From assembly GCF_014203605.1 (NCBI RefSeq), contig NZ_JACHJJ010000023.1, positions 1 through 64,000 of the forward strand: DNA of 64,000 nucleotides, read 5' to 3'. The notes beneath the pieces were generated by a model. That model worked only from the letters and a program-made list of their open reading frames with translations, was not told the DNA's origin and did not search any database. This DNA is from Thiemannella venezuelensis (GTDB taxonomy: Bacteria > Actinomycetota > Actinomycetes > Streptosporangiales > Streptosporangiaceae). Positions within the stretch are counted from its first letter, which is position 1. Each line of letters begins with the position of its first letter. A program made the translations under genes and the position numbers. This document shows positions 45,086 to 51,852 of this stretch, piece by piece.

Positions 45086-45192
45086 CGGTGGCGGAGGCTA
45101 CGGAGATGGAGGCGGCGGAGATGGAGGCGGCGGTGACGGTGGCGGTGGTGACGGTGGGGCGGACGGAGGCGGGACGGTGCGGGCACGGGTGA
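45082..45192 (+). CDS. 36-residue repeat-rich bridging mini-frame
   Basis: GTG 45082 overlaps the transporter stop (GTGA); the TGA at 45190-45192 lies 16 bases inside the next gene. The DNA is a purine-rich degenerate repeat (GCGGAGATGGAG and GTGACGGTGGCG units), encoding valine/threonine/alanine/methionine/glutamate repeats. No known family; probably expanded spacer. Confidence 0.25.
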   Translation: MTVAEATEMEAAEMEAAVTVAVVTVGRTEAGRCGHG

Positions 45193-45983
45193 TCCACGCG
45201 CTCCTGCACCTGCTCGACCGGCAGGTCGTGCGGGAGGGCGACGGGCGGCTGCTGTGCAAGGCCGACGACCTGGAACTGGCCTCCGGCGAGGACGGCAGGC
45301 CGTACGTCACGGCGATCCTCGCCGGTCCGCTCGCGCTCGGCCCGCGGGTCGGCGGGGTGCCGGGCCGGATGATGGTCGCGGTGACGGAGCTGCTCCGGCC
45401 GGAGGAGCGCCCCGGACCGCACCGGATCGACATGGCGCACGTCACCGGCGTGGGCAGCGCGGTGACGGTGGACAGGAGCAGGCCGGAGCTGGCGCTGGAG
45501 CGCTGGACCCGCGAGCACGTCGTCTCCAGGATCCCGGGCGCGAACCACGCACCCGGGCGGGAGGCGGAACCCGCCCCCGGCCCCGGAACCGGCCGCCCTC
45601 CGGCACCGGCTCCGGAGCGGGAGCCCGCCATGCGGCTGAGCGGGCTGATCCGCCGCGCCGTGCAGGACGCCTCGGGCGAGGTGGTCGGGCAGGTCGCGGA
45701 CGTACGGCTGACGCAGGACGGCCCCCTGCTCGGCCGTGTCCAGCACGCCTTCGCGGTGAGCGGTCTCATCGTCGTCCCCCGGCACACCGGGCAGCTGTTC
45801 GGCTACGAGCGGGCGATCTCCGGGACGGGGCCGTGGCTGGTCCGCACGGCCGTCCGCGCGCTGCACCGGGGGAGCGTGCTCGTCCCCTGGGAGCACGTGG
45901 CCGACCTGGGCGGGGACCCGGTACGGCTGCGCGCCGTACGGGAGGAGCTGACGCCGCTCCGGGAGCTGTCCGCGCTGGAGTGA
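45177..45983 (+). CDS. PRC-barrel-like domain protein
   Basis: About 268 residues from GTG 45177. The N-terminal half (ARVIHALLHLLDRQVVREGDGRLLCKADDLEL) and a second unit near residue 155 (MRLSGLIRRAVQDASGEVVGQVADVRL) look like two PRC-barrel-type beta domains, joined by a proline-rich linker (residues about 125-150). PRC barrels serve in ribosome maturation (RimM) and photosynthetic reaction centres; in actinobacteria many are membrane- or stress-associated. As last gene of the Nramp-like operon it may gate or anchor the transporter. The function is unproven. Confidence 0.65.
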   Translation: MRARVIHALLHLLDRQVVREGDGRLLCKADDLELASGEDGRPYVTAILAGPLALGPRVGGVPGRMMVAVTELLRPEERPGPHRIDMAHVTGVGSAVTVDRSRPELALERWTREHVVSRIPGANHAPGREAEPAPGPGTGRPPAPAPEREPAMRLSGLIRRAVQDASGEVVGQVADVRLTQDGPLLGRVQHAFAVSGLIVVPRHTGQLFGYERAISGTGPWLVRTAVRALHRGSVLVPWEHVADLGGDPVRLRAVREELTPLRELSALE

Positions 45984-45985
45984 TT

Positions 45986-46009
45986 GTTTGTCCTTTTCAC
46001 CGGGGGTAT
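45986..46009 (+). promoter_or_regulatory. Sigma-B/F-type promoter of the TIGR03557 gene
   Basis: GTTT (45986-45989), 14 bases, GGGTAT (46004-46009), 36 bases before the GTG start at 46046. Exact match to the GTTT-N14-16-GGGTAT consensus. Confidence 0.7.
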
Positions 46010-46045
46010 GGGGAAGTCCGTGCAGCTCAGGACAAGGAGGTAAGT

Positions 46046-46999
46046 GTGGCTAAGTTCGGATATTTCCTGTCGAGTGAGGAGCACGGACCCAAGGAGCTGG
46101 TCCGGCAGGCGAAGCTCGCCGAGCAGGCCGGGTTCGAGGCCCTGTGGATCTCCGACCACTACCACCCCTGGCTGGACGAGCAGGGCCAGAGCCCGTTCGT
46201 CTGGTCGGTGATCGGGGCCATCGCCGAGGCGACCTCGCTGCCGATCACCACCGCCGTCACCTGCCCGCTGGTCCGCATCCACCCGGCGGTCATCGCCCAG
46301 GCCGCCGCCACCAGCGCCGTGCTGACCGGCGGCCGGTTCCGGCTCGGCGTCGGGACCGGCGAGGCGCTCAACGAGCACATCGTCGACTCCCGCTGGCCCC
46401 CGGCGGAGGAGCGGCTGGAGATGCTCGAGGAGGCCGTCGAGATCATGCGGGAGCTGTGGAGCGGCAAGCTGGTGACGCACCGGGGCGAGCACTACGACGT
46501 GGACACCGCCCGCATCTACACGCTGCCCGACGAGCCGCCGCCGATCTACATGTCCGGCTTCGGGGAGAAGTCGGTGGAACTGGCCGGGCGCATCGCCGAC
46601 GGGTACATGACCACCGGGCCCTCGGCCGAGATGGTCGCGAAGTTCCGCACCTCCGGCGGGGCGGGCAAGACCGTGCAGGGCGGTCTGAAGGTCTGCTACG
46701 CCGAGGACGAGGGGACGGCGCGCAAGACCGTGCACCGGCTCTGGCCGACCCAGGGCGTCCAGGGCGAGGCGGCCCAGCTGCTCCCGCTGCCCCGGCACTT
46801 CGAGCAGCTCGCCCAGATGGTCACCGAGGAGGAGGCGAGCAAGGGCTCCCCGTGCGGCCCCGACTCCGAGGTCCACGTCGAGGCGATCAAGCAGTACCTC
46901 GACGCCGGTTTCGACGAGGTCTACATCAGCCAGATCGGCGAGGAGCAGGACGCCTTCTTCGACTTCTACGCCAAGGAGGTCCTGCCCCGGCTGCGCTGA
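46046..46999 (+). CDS. LLM-class F420-dependent oxidoreductase, TIGR03557 family
   Basis: The 317-residue protein has the luciferase-like TIM barrel: KFGYFLSSEEHGPKELV, FEALWISDHYHPW, VTCPLVRIHPAVIAQAAAT, RFRLGVGTGEALNEHI and a C-terminal FYAKEVLP. TIGR03557 members resemble F420-dependent glucose-6-phosphate dehydrogenase. The substrate is not known. GTG 46046 is chosen because AAGGAGG lies 4 bases upstream. The strong sigma-B-type promoter suggests induction under stress, possibly to keep F420 reduced. Confidence 0.9.
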   Translation: MAKFGYFLSSEEHGPKELVRQAKLAEQAGFEALWISDHYHPWLDEQGQSPFVWSVIGAIAEATSLPITTAVTCPLVRIHPAVIAQAAATSAVLTGGRFRLGVGTGEALNEHIVDSRWPPAEERLEMLEEAVEIMRELWSGKLVTHRGEHYDVDTARIYTLPDEPPPIYMSGFGEKSVELAGRIADGYMTTGPSAEMVAKFRTSGGAGKTVQGGLKVCYAEDEGTARKTVHRLWPTQGVQGEAAQLLPLPRHFEQLAQMVTEEEASKGSPCGPDSEVHVEAIKQYLDAGFDEVYISQIGEEQDAFFDFYAKEVLPRLR

Positions 47000-47001
47000 C
47001 C

Positions 47002-47025
47002 GTTTGCCCGCCGGCGAGCGGGTAG
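47002..47025 (+). promoter_or_regulatory. Sigma-B/F-type promoter of the alcohol dehydrogenase/hemerythrin unit
   Basis: GTTT (47002-47005), 14 bases, GGGTAG (47020-47025), 38 bases before ATG 47064. Same spacing as the site at 45986. Confidence 0.6.
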
Positions 47026-47063
47026 ACGACCCCTTTCCGGCCGGATCGAAGAGGAGACAGACC

Positions 47064-48245
47064 ATGAAGGCCGTCACCTGGCACGGCAAACGCGACGTAC
47101 GGGTCGAGGAGGTCTCCGACCCGTCGATCAAGGAACCGACCGACGCGATCATCAAGGTCACCACCACCGCGATCTGCGGCTCCGACCTCCACCTGTACGA
47201 GATCCTGGGCCCGTTCATCGGAGAGGGGGACGTCCTCGGCCACGAGCCGATGGGGATCGTCGAGGCGGTCGGCGCCGACGTCCGGCAGATCAAGCCCGGC
47301 GACCGGGTCGTCATCCCGTTCACCATCTCCTGCGGCCACTGCCACATGTGCGGCATGCAGCTGTACGCCCAGTGCGAGACCACCCAGGTCCGCGACCACG
47401 GCACGGGCGCCGCGCTGTTCGGCTACACCAAGCTGTACGGCGAGGTCCCCGGCGGCCAGGCGGAGTACCTGCGCGTCCCGCAGGCCCAGTTCGGCCCGAT
47501 CAAGGTGCCCGAGGGCCCGCCGGACGAGCGGTTCGTCTACCTGTCGGACGTGCTGCCCACCTCCTGGCAGGCGGTGGCCTACGCCGACATCCCCGACGGC
47601 GGCAGCGTCACGGTCTTCGGGCTCGGCCCGATCGGCCAGATGAGCGCCCGCATCGCCAAGCACCTCGGCCACCGCGTGATCGGCGTCGACGGGGTGCAGG
47701 AGCGGCTGGCGATGGCGCGCCGGCACGGCATCGAGGTGCTGGACGCCTCGATGACCTCCAACGTCGCCGAGGCGGTCCGCGAGCTGACCGGCGGGCGCGG
47801 CACCGACTCCGTCATCGACGCCGTCGGCATGGAGGCCCACGGCTCCCCGGTGGCGAAGTTCACCCAGACGCTCGCCGGCCTGCTGCCGGACGCGATCGCC
47901 GCCCCGCTGATGTCCAACGCCGGCGTGGACCGGCTGGCCGCCCTGTACCAGTCCATCGACACCGTACGGCGCGGCGGCACGATCTCGGTCAGCGGCGTCT
48001 ACGGCGGCATGGCCGACCCGATGCCGATGCTGCGGATGTTCGACAAGGGCATCACCCTGCGCATGGGCCAGGCCCACGTCAAGCGCTGGATCGACGACCT
48101 GATGCCGCTGGTGACCGACGACGCCGACCCGCTGGGGGTCATGGACCTGGCCACCCACCGGCTCCCCCTGGACCAGGCCCCGCACGGCTACGAGATCTTC
48201 CAGAAGAAACGCGACGGGGCCGTCAAGGTCCTGCTCAACCCCTGA
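47064..48245 (+). CDS. Zinc-dependent alcohol dehydrogenase (glutathione-independent formaldehyde dehydrogenase-like)
   Basis: 393 residues of the medium-chain dehydrogenase family. Catalytic zinc ligands are in AICGSDLHLYE and GHEPMGIVEAVG. The structural-zinc loop is partly degenerate: CGHCHMCGMQLYAQC has four cysteines. The Rossmann motif is FGLGPIGQMSARIA. Length and the two-zinc plan resemble formaldehyde dehydrogenases not needing glutathione. The real substrate is unknown. GAGGAGACAGACC precedes the ATG. It is followed after 27 bases by the hemerythrin gene. Confidence 0.88.
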   Translation: MKAVTWHGKRDVRVEEVSDPSIKEPTDAIIKVTTTAICGSDLHLYEILGPFIGEGDVLGHEPMGIVEAVGADVRQIKPGDRVVIPFTISCGHCHMCGMQLYAQCETTQVRDHGTGAALFGYTKLYGEVPGGQAEYLRVPQAQFGPIKVPEGPPDERFVYLSDVLPTSWQAVAYADIPDGGSVTVFGLGPIGQMSARIAKHLGHRVIGVDGVQERLAMARRHGIEVLDASMTSNVAEAVRELTGGRGTDSVIDAVGMEAHGSPVAKFTQTLAGLLPDAIAAPLMSNAGVDRLAALYQSIDTVRRGGTISVSGVYGGMADPMPMLRMFDKGITLRMGQAHVKRWIDDLMPLVTDDADPLGVMDLATHRLPLDQAPHGYEIFQKKRDGAVKVLLNP

Positions 48246-48272
48246 CCCCATCCGACCCGGGAGAGGAACGCC

Positions 48273-48746
48273 GTGGACGCCATCGTGCTCCTGAAGGACG
48301 ACCACAAGACCGTCGAGAAGCTGTTCAAGCAGTTCGAGAAGGCGGGCGAGGACGCCTACGACGAGAAGCGCAAGCTCGTCGACCAGATGATCGAGGAGCT
48401 CACCGCCCACACCTACATCGAGGAGAAGATCTTCTACCCCACCGTCCGCGCGGAGGCGCCGGAGGTCTCCGACCACGTCCTGGAGAGCATCGAGGAGCAC
48501 CACGTGGTGGTCTGGATGCTCTCGGAGCTCAAGGACATGGACCCCCGGGACGAGCGGTTCGACGCCAAGGTCTCCGTCCTCATGGAGAACGTCCGCCACC
48601 ACGTCGAGGAGGAGGAGAACGAGTGGTTCCCCGAGGTGCGCAAGGCGATGGGCCGCAACAGGCTCCAGGAGCTCAGTGACCGGATGGCCGAGGCCAAGGA
48701 GAAGGCGCCGTCGCAGCCGCTGGCCGTGCCCAGCGCGAGGCAGTAG
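48273..48746 (+). CDS. Hemerythrin HHE-domain protein
   Basis: The 157-residue protein is a four-helix-bundle hemerythrin-like domain. Iron-ligand histidines and acids are spaced as in the family: LLKDDHKTVEKLF, ELTAHTYIEEKIFYP, SIEEHHVVVWML and HHVEEEENEWFPEVRKAMG. It is probably a di-iron protein for oxygen, peroxide or nitric-oxide stress. The GTG start has GGAGAGGAACGCC upstream and lies 27 bases after the ADH gene, so both share the 47002 promoter. The C-terminal codons and stop fall in a 31-bp tandem repeat. Confidence 0.88.
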   Translation: MDAIVLLKDDHKTVEKLFKQFEKAGEDAYDEKRKLVDQMIEELTAHTYIEEKIFYPTVRAEAPEVSDHVLESIEEHHVVVWMLSELKDMDPRDERFDAKVSVLMENVRHHVEEEENEWFPEVRKAMGRNRLQELSDRMAEAKEKAPSQPLAVPSARQ

Positions 48747-48801
48747 GCCGCTGGCCGTGTCCGGTGCGAGGCGGTAGGCCGCCGGCCGTACCCGGCGCCG
48801 G
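48717..48801 (+). repeat. 31-bp degenerate tandem repeat across the hemerythrin stop codon
   Basis: Units at 48717-48747 and 48748-48778, plus a shorter divergent third unit (48779-48801), each starting CCGC(T/C)GGCCGT. The first unit contains the last codons and the TAG stop; the second contains a copied TAG. Confidence 0.75.
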
Positions 48802-48811
48802 AGGGCGGAGT

Positions 48812-48841
48812 CCGGGCGCCCGGCGGGGAGAGGGCGCCCGG
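48812..48841. terminator. Hairpin between converging hemerythrin and kinase genes
   Basis: Perfect 10-bp GC-only stem (48812-48821 with 48832-48841), 10-base loop. Neighbouring CG-rich arms (to 48863) allow alternative foldings. Confidence 0.5.
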
Positions 48842-48880
48842 GGCCGCCGCGGGCGCCCCGGGACCGCGGCCCGGGCTCCG

Positions 48881-50119
48881 CTACGGCCCCGGCGGAGCGG
48901 GCAGGGTGATGCGGACGCAGGTCCCCTCGTGCGGCGTGCTGTCCATGTGGATGCTCCCCCCGTGCAGCTGGATGATCTTGCTGACGATGGCCAGGCCCAC
49001 GCCGGTGCCGCTGACGGCCTGGTTCTCCGCCTCCGGGGCGCGGTAGAAGTCCTCGAAGACGTGCTCCAGGTCCTCGGCGCCGATGCCGACCCCGGTGTCG
49101 TGGATCTCCACCATGGGACCTGGAGCGGGGCCGGGACCGGGACCGGGGCCGGGGCCGGCGGTGACGGTGACGTCGATGGCCCCCTCCGCGGGGGTGAACT
49201 TGACCGCGTTGTCCAGCAGGTGGACCAGGGCGTGCCGGAGCCGTCCGGCATCGGCCCAGACCGGCGCGTCGGGAGGCACGTGCAGGCGCAGGGCCTGGTT
49301 CTTGTGCCCGGCCTTCGCCGCGGAGACGTCCACCGCCTCGCGGACGACGGCGGACAGGTTCACCCGGTCCGGCGTGAAGACGGCGGTGTTGGCGTTGAGG
49401 CTGGCCATCAGGAGCAGTTCGTCCATCAGGTCCAGCAGGCGGTCGCTGTTGCGCTCGATCACCCCCAGGAACCTCCGCTCGGTGCCCTCGTCCAGCCCGC
49501 CGTCCTGGACGAGCTGCAGGTAGCTGCGGATCGAGGTCAGCGGGGTCCGCAGCTCGTGGTTGACGCTGCGCAGGAACTGCTGCTTGAGCTCCTCCACGTC
49601 GTGCAGCCGCCGGGCGACCTCGCCGGCCTGGCGGGCGTGGTGGTGCAGCTGGAGCAGGGCGGCGGCCTGACCCGCCAGGGTGCGCAGGATGCGCCGCTGC
49701 TCCGGGTCCAGCCGCCGGGGGCGGTAGTCCAGCACGCACACCGTGCCCAGCGCGTGGCCCCGGCCGCCGAACAGCGGCGCCCCCGCGTAGTAGCGCACGT
49801 GGGGCTCCCCGGCGACCAGGGGGTCGTCCCGGAAACGCGGGTCCGCCAGCATGTCCGGGATCTCCAGCGGCTTGCGGCCGGAGACGACGTACGGGCAGAA
49901 CCCGATCCGCCGGTCCAGCTCGGGTACGTCGAAGCCGGTACGCCCCCGGAAGTGCTGCCCGTCCCCGGACACCAGGGTGACCAGCGCGATCGGGGTCCGG
50001 CAGGTGTAGGCGGCCAGATCGGCGATGGCCTGGAAGTCCGGCTCCAGCGGGGCGTCCAGCGCGTGCAGCTCCGCCAGTTCCTGCAGCCGCTCGGACTCGT
50101 CGGGCGGGACAGGAATCAT
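48881..50119 (-). CDS. GAF-domain sensor histidine kinase
   Basis: 412 residues from ATG 50119, without membrane helices. The N-terminal GAF domain covers residues about 25-165 (IADLAAYTCRTPIALVTLVSGDGQHF, GFCPYVVSG, YYAGAPLFGGRGHALGTVCVLD). Then comes HisKA with His in FLRSVNHELRTPLTSIRSY and an HATPase_c domain (HLLDNAVKF, DTGVGIG, GTGVGLAIVSKIIQLHGG). A Gly-Pro dipeptide repeat (GPGPGPGPGPAPGP) interrupts the ATPase domain just before the MVEIHDTG strand; this insert is unusual. No adjoining response regulator is present, so it is an orphan kinase. Confidence 0.9.
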   Translation of the reverse strand: MIPVPPDESERLQELAELHALDAPLEPDFQAIADLAAYTCRTPIALVTLVSGDGQHFRGRTGFDVPELDRRIGFCPYVVSGRKPLEIPDMLADPRFRDDPLVAGEPHVRYYAGAPLFGGRGHALGTVCVLDYRPRRLDPEQRRILRTLAGQAAALLQLHHHARQAGEVARRLHDVEELKQQFLRSVNHELRTPLTSIRSYLQLVQDGGLDEGTERRFLGVIERNSDRLLDLMDELLLMASLNANTAVFTPDRVNLSAVVREAVDVSAAKAGHKNQALRLHVPPDAPVWADAGRLRHALVHLLDNAVKFTPAEGAIDVTVTAGPGPGPGPGPAPGPMVEIHDTGVGIGAEDLEHVFEDFYRAPEAENQAVSGTGVGLAIVSKIIQLHGGSIHMDSTPHEGTCVRITLPAPPGP

Positions 50120-50342
50120 CGTCGTCGACCTCTCCCGCTCTCCCCGGTGTCTCCCGGCCACTTCTATCTCGTTCTCTGCCCGCCGGATGCGGGCCACGCG
50201 CGGAGGGCACGGTAAAGGAGGGGGCAAGGCGGCGGGGTCCCGCGGATCCGTCCCGGGGCACGGCCGGGGAGGCCGACGGGAACCCGCGGCCGTGGAGGGC
50301 GGTTCACCCGGCCGCGCCCGCGGGAGTCTCCGGTGGGCGTCT

Positions 50343-51083
50343 TCAGTGGTGGCAGAGCAGGCAGTGCAGGGCCGCCTCCAGGGAGCCCGCGTCGGCGACG
50401 GGCGCGGGCCAGGGCAGGCGGACGAGGGTCGGCCGGTCGAGGGCGCCCGAGCGCACGGTGACGCCGAACCGGTCCAGCTCCCAGAGCCAGGCGTCGGTGA
50501 CCGGAGCGGCCATCAGCGAGGCCAGCGCGTTCTCCAGCCGGTCCCGGTGGGCGCCGTTGATGTGGCGGATCATGCGCTCGGCGTCGGCCAGCAGCGGGTC
50601 GGGTGCGGCGTCGAGATACTCCTCGGCGTCCAGCACGCCGGACTCCGGCCCGGTGAGGTAGACCACCTGGCCGACGTCGACGCGGAGCAGCCGCGGGCCG
50701 TCGGCGGCCTCCGGACGCTCCACGGCCTCGAACAGCGCCTCGTCCGGGCAGCGCTCGGCGATCGCGACCGCGGTCTCGCGCAGCTCTCCGGCGGGTACGG
50801 CCTGCACCCATCCCTGCACCTTGAGCAGGCCGCGGGAGAGCTCGGCCCCGCCGAGCGAGCGGCTCGCGGTCAGGTCCACGGTCACCACCGGCTCCTCCCG
50901 TGCGCCGTGCAGCGGATCCCCGGGCACGACCAGCAGCACCGGGCGGCCGGAGCCGTCCACGCCGCCCCGGGCGGGCATCGCGGGCCTGGCCGTGCCCGCG
51001 AGGGAGACATGGGTGGGCGCGGCGGTCGCGGCGAGGGTGCGGACCCGCTCGGGGATCGGCGGAGCGGTGACGGGGTGCTGCAT
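50343..51083 (-). CDS. DUF2470 / pyridoxamine-oxidase-like protein, iron-box regulated
   Basis: The 246-residue protein has an N-terminal split-barrel flavin-type region (residues about 20-110; RPVLLVVPGDPLHGARE, VTVDLTASRSLGG) and a C-terminal DUF2470 domain (about 155-240; DAERMIRHINGAHRDRLENAL). This order resembles HugZ-type haem-degrading proteins. It ends in CLLCHH, a cysteine/histidine cluster. A near-consensus DtxR/IdeR-type iron box (51121-51139) lies 38 bases upstream, supporting a role in iron or haem metabolism. The start ATG 51083 has CAAGGAGAG upstream. The catalytic role is inferred. Confidence 0.82.
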   Translation of the reverse strand: MQHPVTAPPIPERVRTLAATAAPTHVSLAGTARPAMPARGGVDGSGRPVLLVVPGDPLHGAREEPVVTVDLTASRSLGGAELSRGLLKVQGWVQAVPAGELRETAVAIAERCPDEALFEAVERPEAADGPRLLRVDVGQVVYLTGPESGVLDAEEYLDAAPDPLLADAERMIRHINGAHRDRLENALASLMAAPVTDAWLWELDRFGVTVRSGALDRPTLVRLPWPAPVADAGSLEAALHCLLCHH

Positions 51084-51120
51084 GAACCGGCTCTCCTTGA
51101 GATCGGGTGGCGGTTACGTC

Positions 51121-51159
51121 TAAGGTAAGCCTTACCTCAGTAAGGCACACCTAACCACA
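51121..51159. promoter_or_regulatory. DtxR/IdeR/DmdR-type iron box pair in the DUF2470-rpsD promoter region
   Basis: 51121-51139 matches the 19-base consensus TWAGGTWAGSCTWACCTWA at 18 positions and contains the perfect palindrome AGGTAAG-C-CTTACCT (51123-51137). A second, weaker copy at 51141-51159 matches 14 of 19. The boxes lie between the divergent DUF2470 (start 51083) and rpsD (start 51170) genes, 31-48 bases upstream of rpsD. Iron-loaded repressor bound here would be expected to lower both transcripts. The consensus is established knowledge; regulation of these two genes is inferred. Confidence 0.75.
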
Positions 51160-51169
51160 AGGAGCGATC

Positions 51170-51784
51170 GTGCGCTACACCGGACCCAAGGTGCGGCTCT
51201 CCCGCCGCGCCGGCGTCCCGCTCACCCGCAAGGCCGTCCGCTACTTCGAGGAGCGGCCCTACCCGCCGGGCGAGCACGGCCGCAAGACCAACCGTCGCCA
51301 GACCGGCGACTACGGTCTGCGGCTGATGGAGAAGCAGAAGCTCCGCTGGTACTACGACGTCTCCGAACGGCAGATGCGCCGCTACTGGGACATGGCCCTG
51401 CGCAGCCCCGGCCGGTCCGGCGCCGAGCTGGTGGTCCTGCTGGAGAGCCGCCTGGCCTCCCTGGTCCTGCGCTCCGGCCTCGCGCCGTCCATCTACGCCG
51501 CCCGCCAGTACGTCGCGCACGGCCACATCACCGTCGACGGCCGCAAGGTGGACATCCCCAGCTACCTGGTCAAGCCCGGCCAGGTCATCGCGGTGCGGGA
51601 GCGGTCCCGCGCGATGCAGCCGTTCGTCGCCGCGGCTGAGGGGATCTACGCCGACGAGCGGATCGCCTCCTACCTGGACGTCAACCACGCCGACCTGCGC
51701 TTCACGGTGGTCAGCCGCCCGCTGCGCGAGCAGATCGTGGTCCCGGTGGACGAGCAGATGGTCGTGGAGTTCTACTCCCGCTGA
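51170..51784 (+). CDS. rpsD: Ribosomal protein S4 (uS4), cysteine-free
   Basis: 204 residues. The N-terminal S4 domain (RYTGPKVRLSRRAGV, EERPYPPGEHGRK) is followed by the S4 RNA-binding motif near residues 95-155 (LESRLASLVLRSGL, ARQYVAHGHITVDGRKVDIPSYLV). S4 binds 16S rRNA early in 30S assembly. The protein contains no cysteine at all, so it lacks the N-terminal metal-cluster ligands of some bacterial S4 proteins; this is normal for actinobacterial S4. It stands alone rather than in the alpha operon. Its GTG start has AAGGAG 5 bases upstream and an iron box upstream of that. Whether it is the only S4 or a paralogue cannot be told from this window. Confidence 0.93.
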   Translation: MRYTGPKVRLSRRAGVPLTRKAVRYFEERPYPPGEHGRKTNRRQTGDYGLRLMEKQKLRWYYDVSERQMRRYWDMALRSPGRSGAELVVLLESRLASLVLRSGLAPSIYAARQYVAHGHITVDGRKVDIPSYLVKPGQVIAVRERSRAMQPFVAAAEGIYADERIASYLDVNHADLRFTVVSRPLREQIVVPVDEQMVVEFYSR

Positions 51785-51809
51785 CCGGCCGCGGTCCGCG
51801 GGAGGGGGA

Positions 51810-51836
51810 CCTCCCGGCCGGAGCCCGGCCGGGAGG
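51810..51836. terminator. Terminator after rpsD
   Basis: Perfect 12-bp stem (51810-51821 with 51825-51836) with a 3-base loop, 26 bases after the stop and just before the end of the converging gene at 51853. Confidence 0.65.
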
Positions 51837-51852
51837 CCCGCCGCCCCCGGGG

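Noticed and set aside
46926-50261. Very long open frame (1111 codons) on the minus strand
   Set aside because: It runs antisense to the ADH and hemerythrin genes and in another frame of the kinase. It lacks domain signals and is rich in arginine, glycine and proline, as expected for GC-rich shadow frames.
51170-51784. S4 as a Zur-regulated zinc-sparing paralogue
   Set aside because: The upstream boxes match the DtxR/IdeR consensus, not an actinobacterial Zur site, and actinobacterial S4 normally lacks the cysteines anyway.
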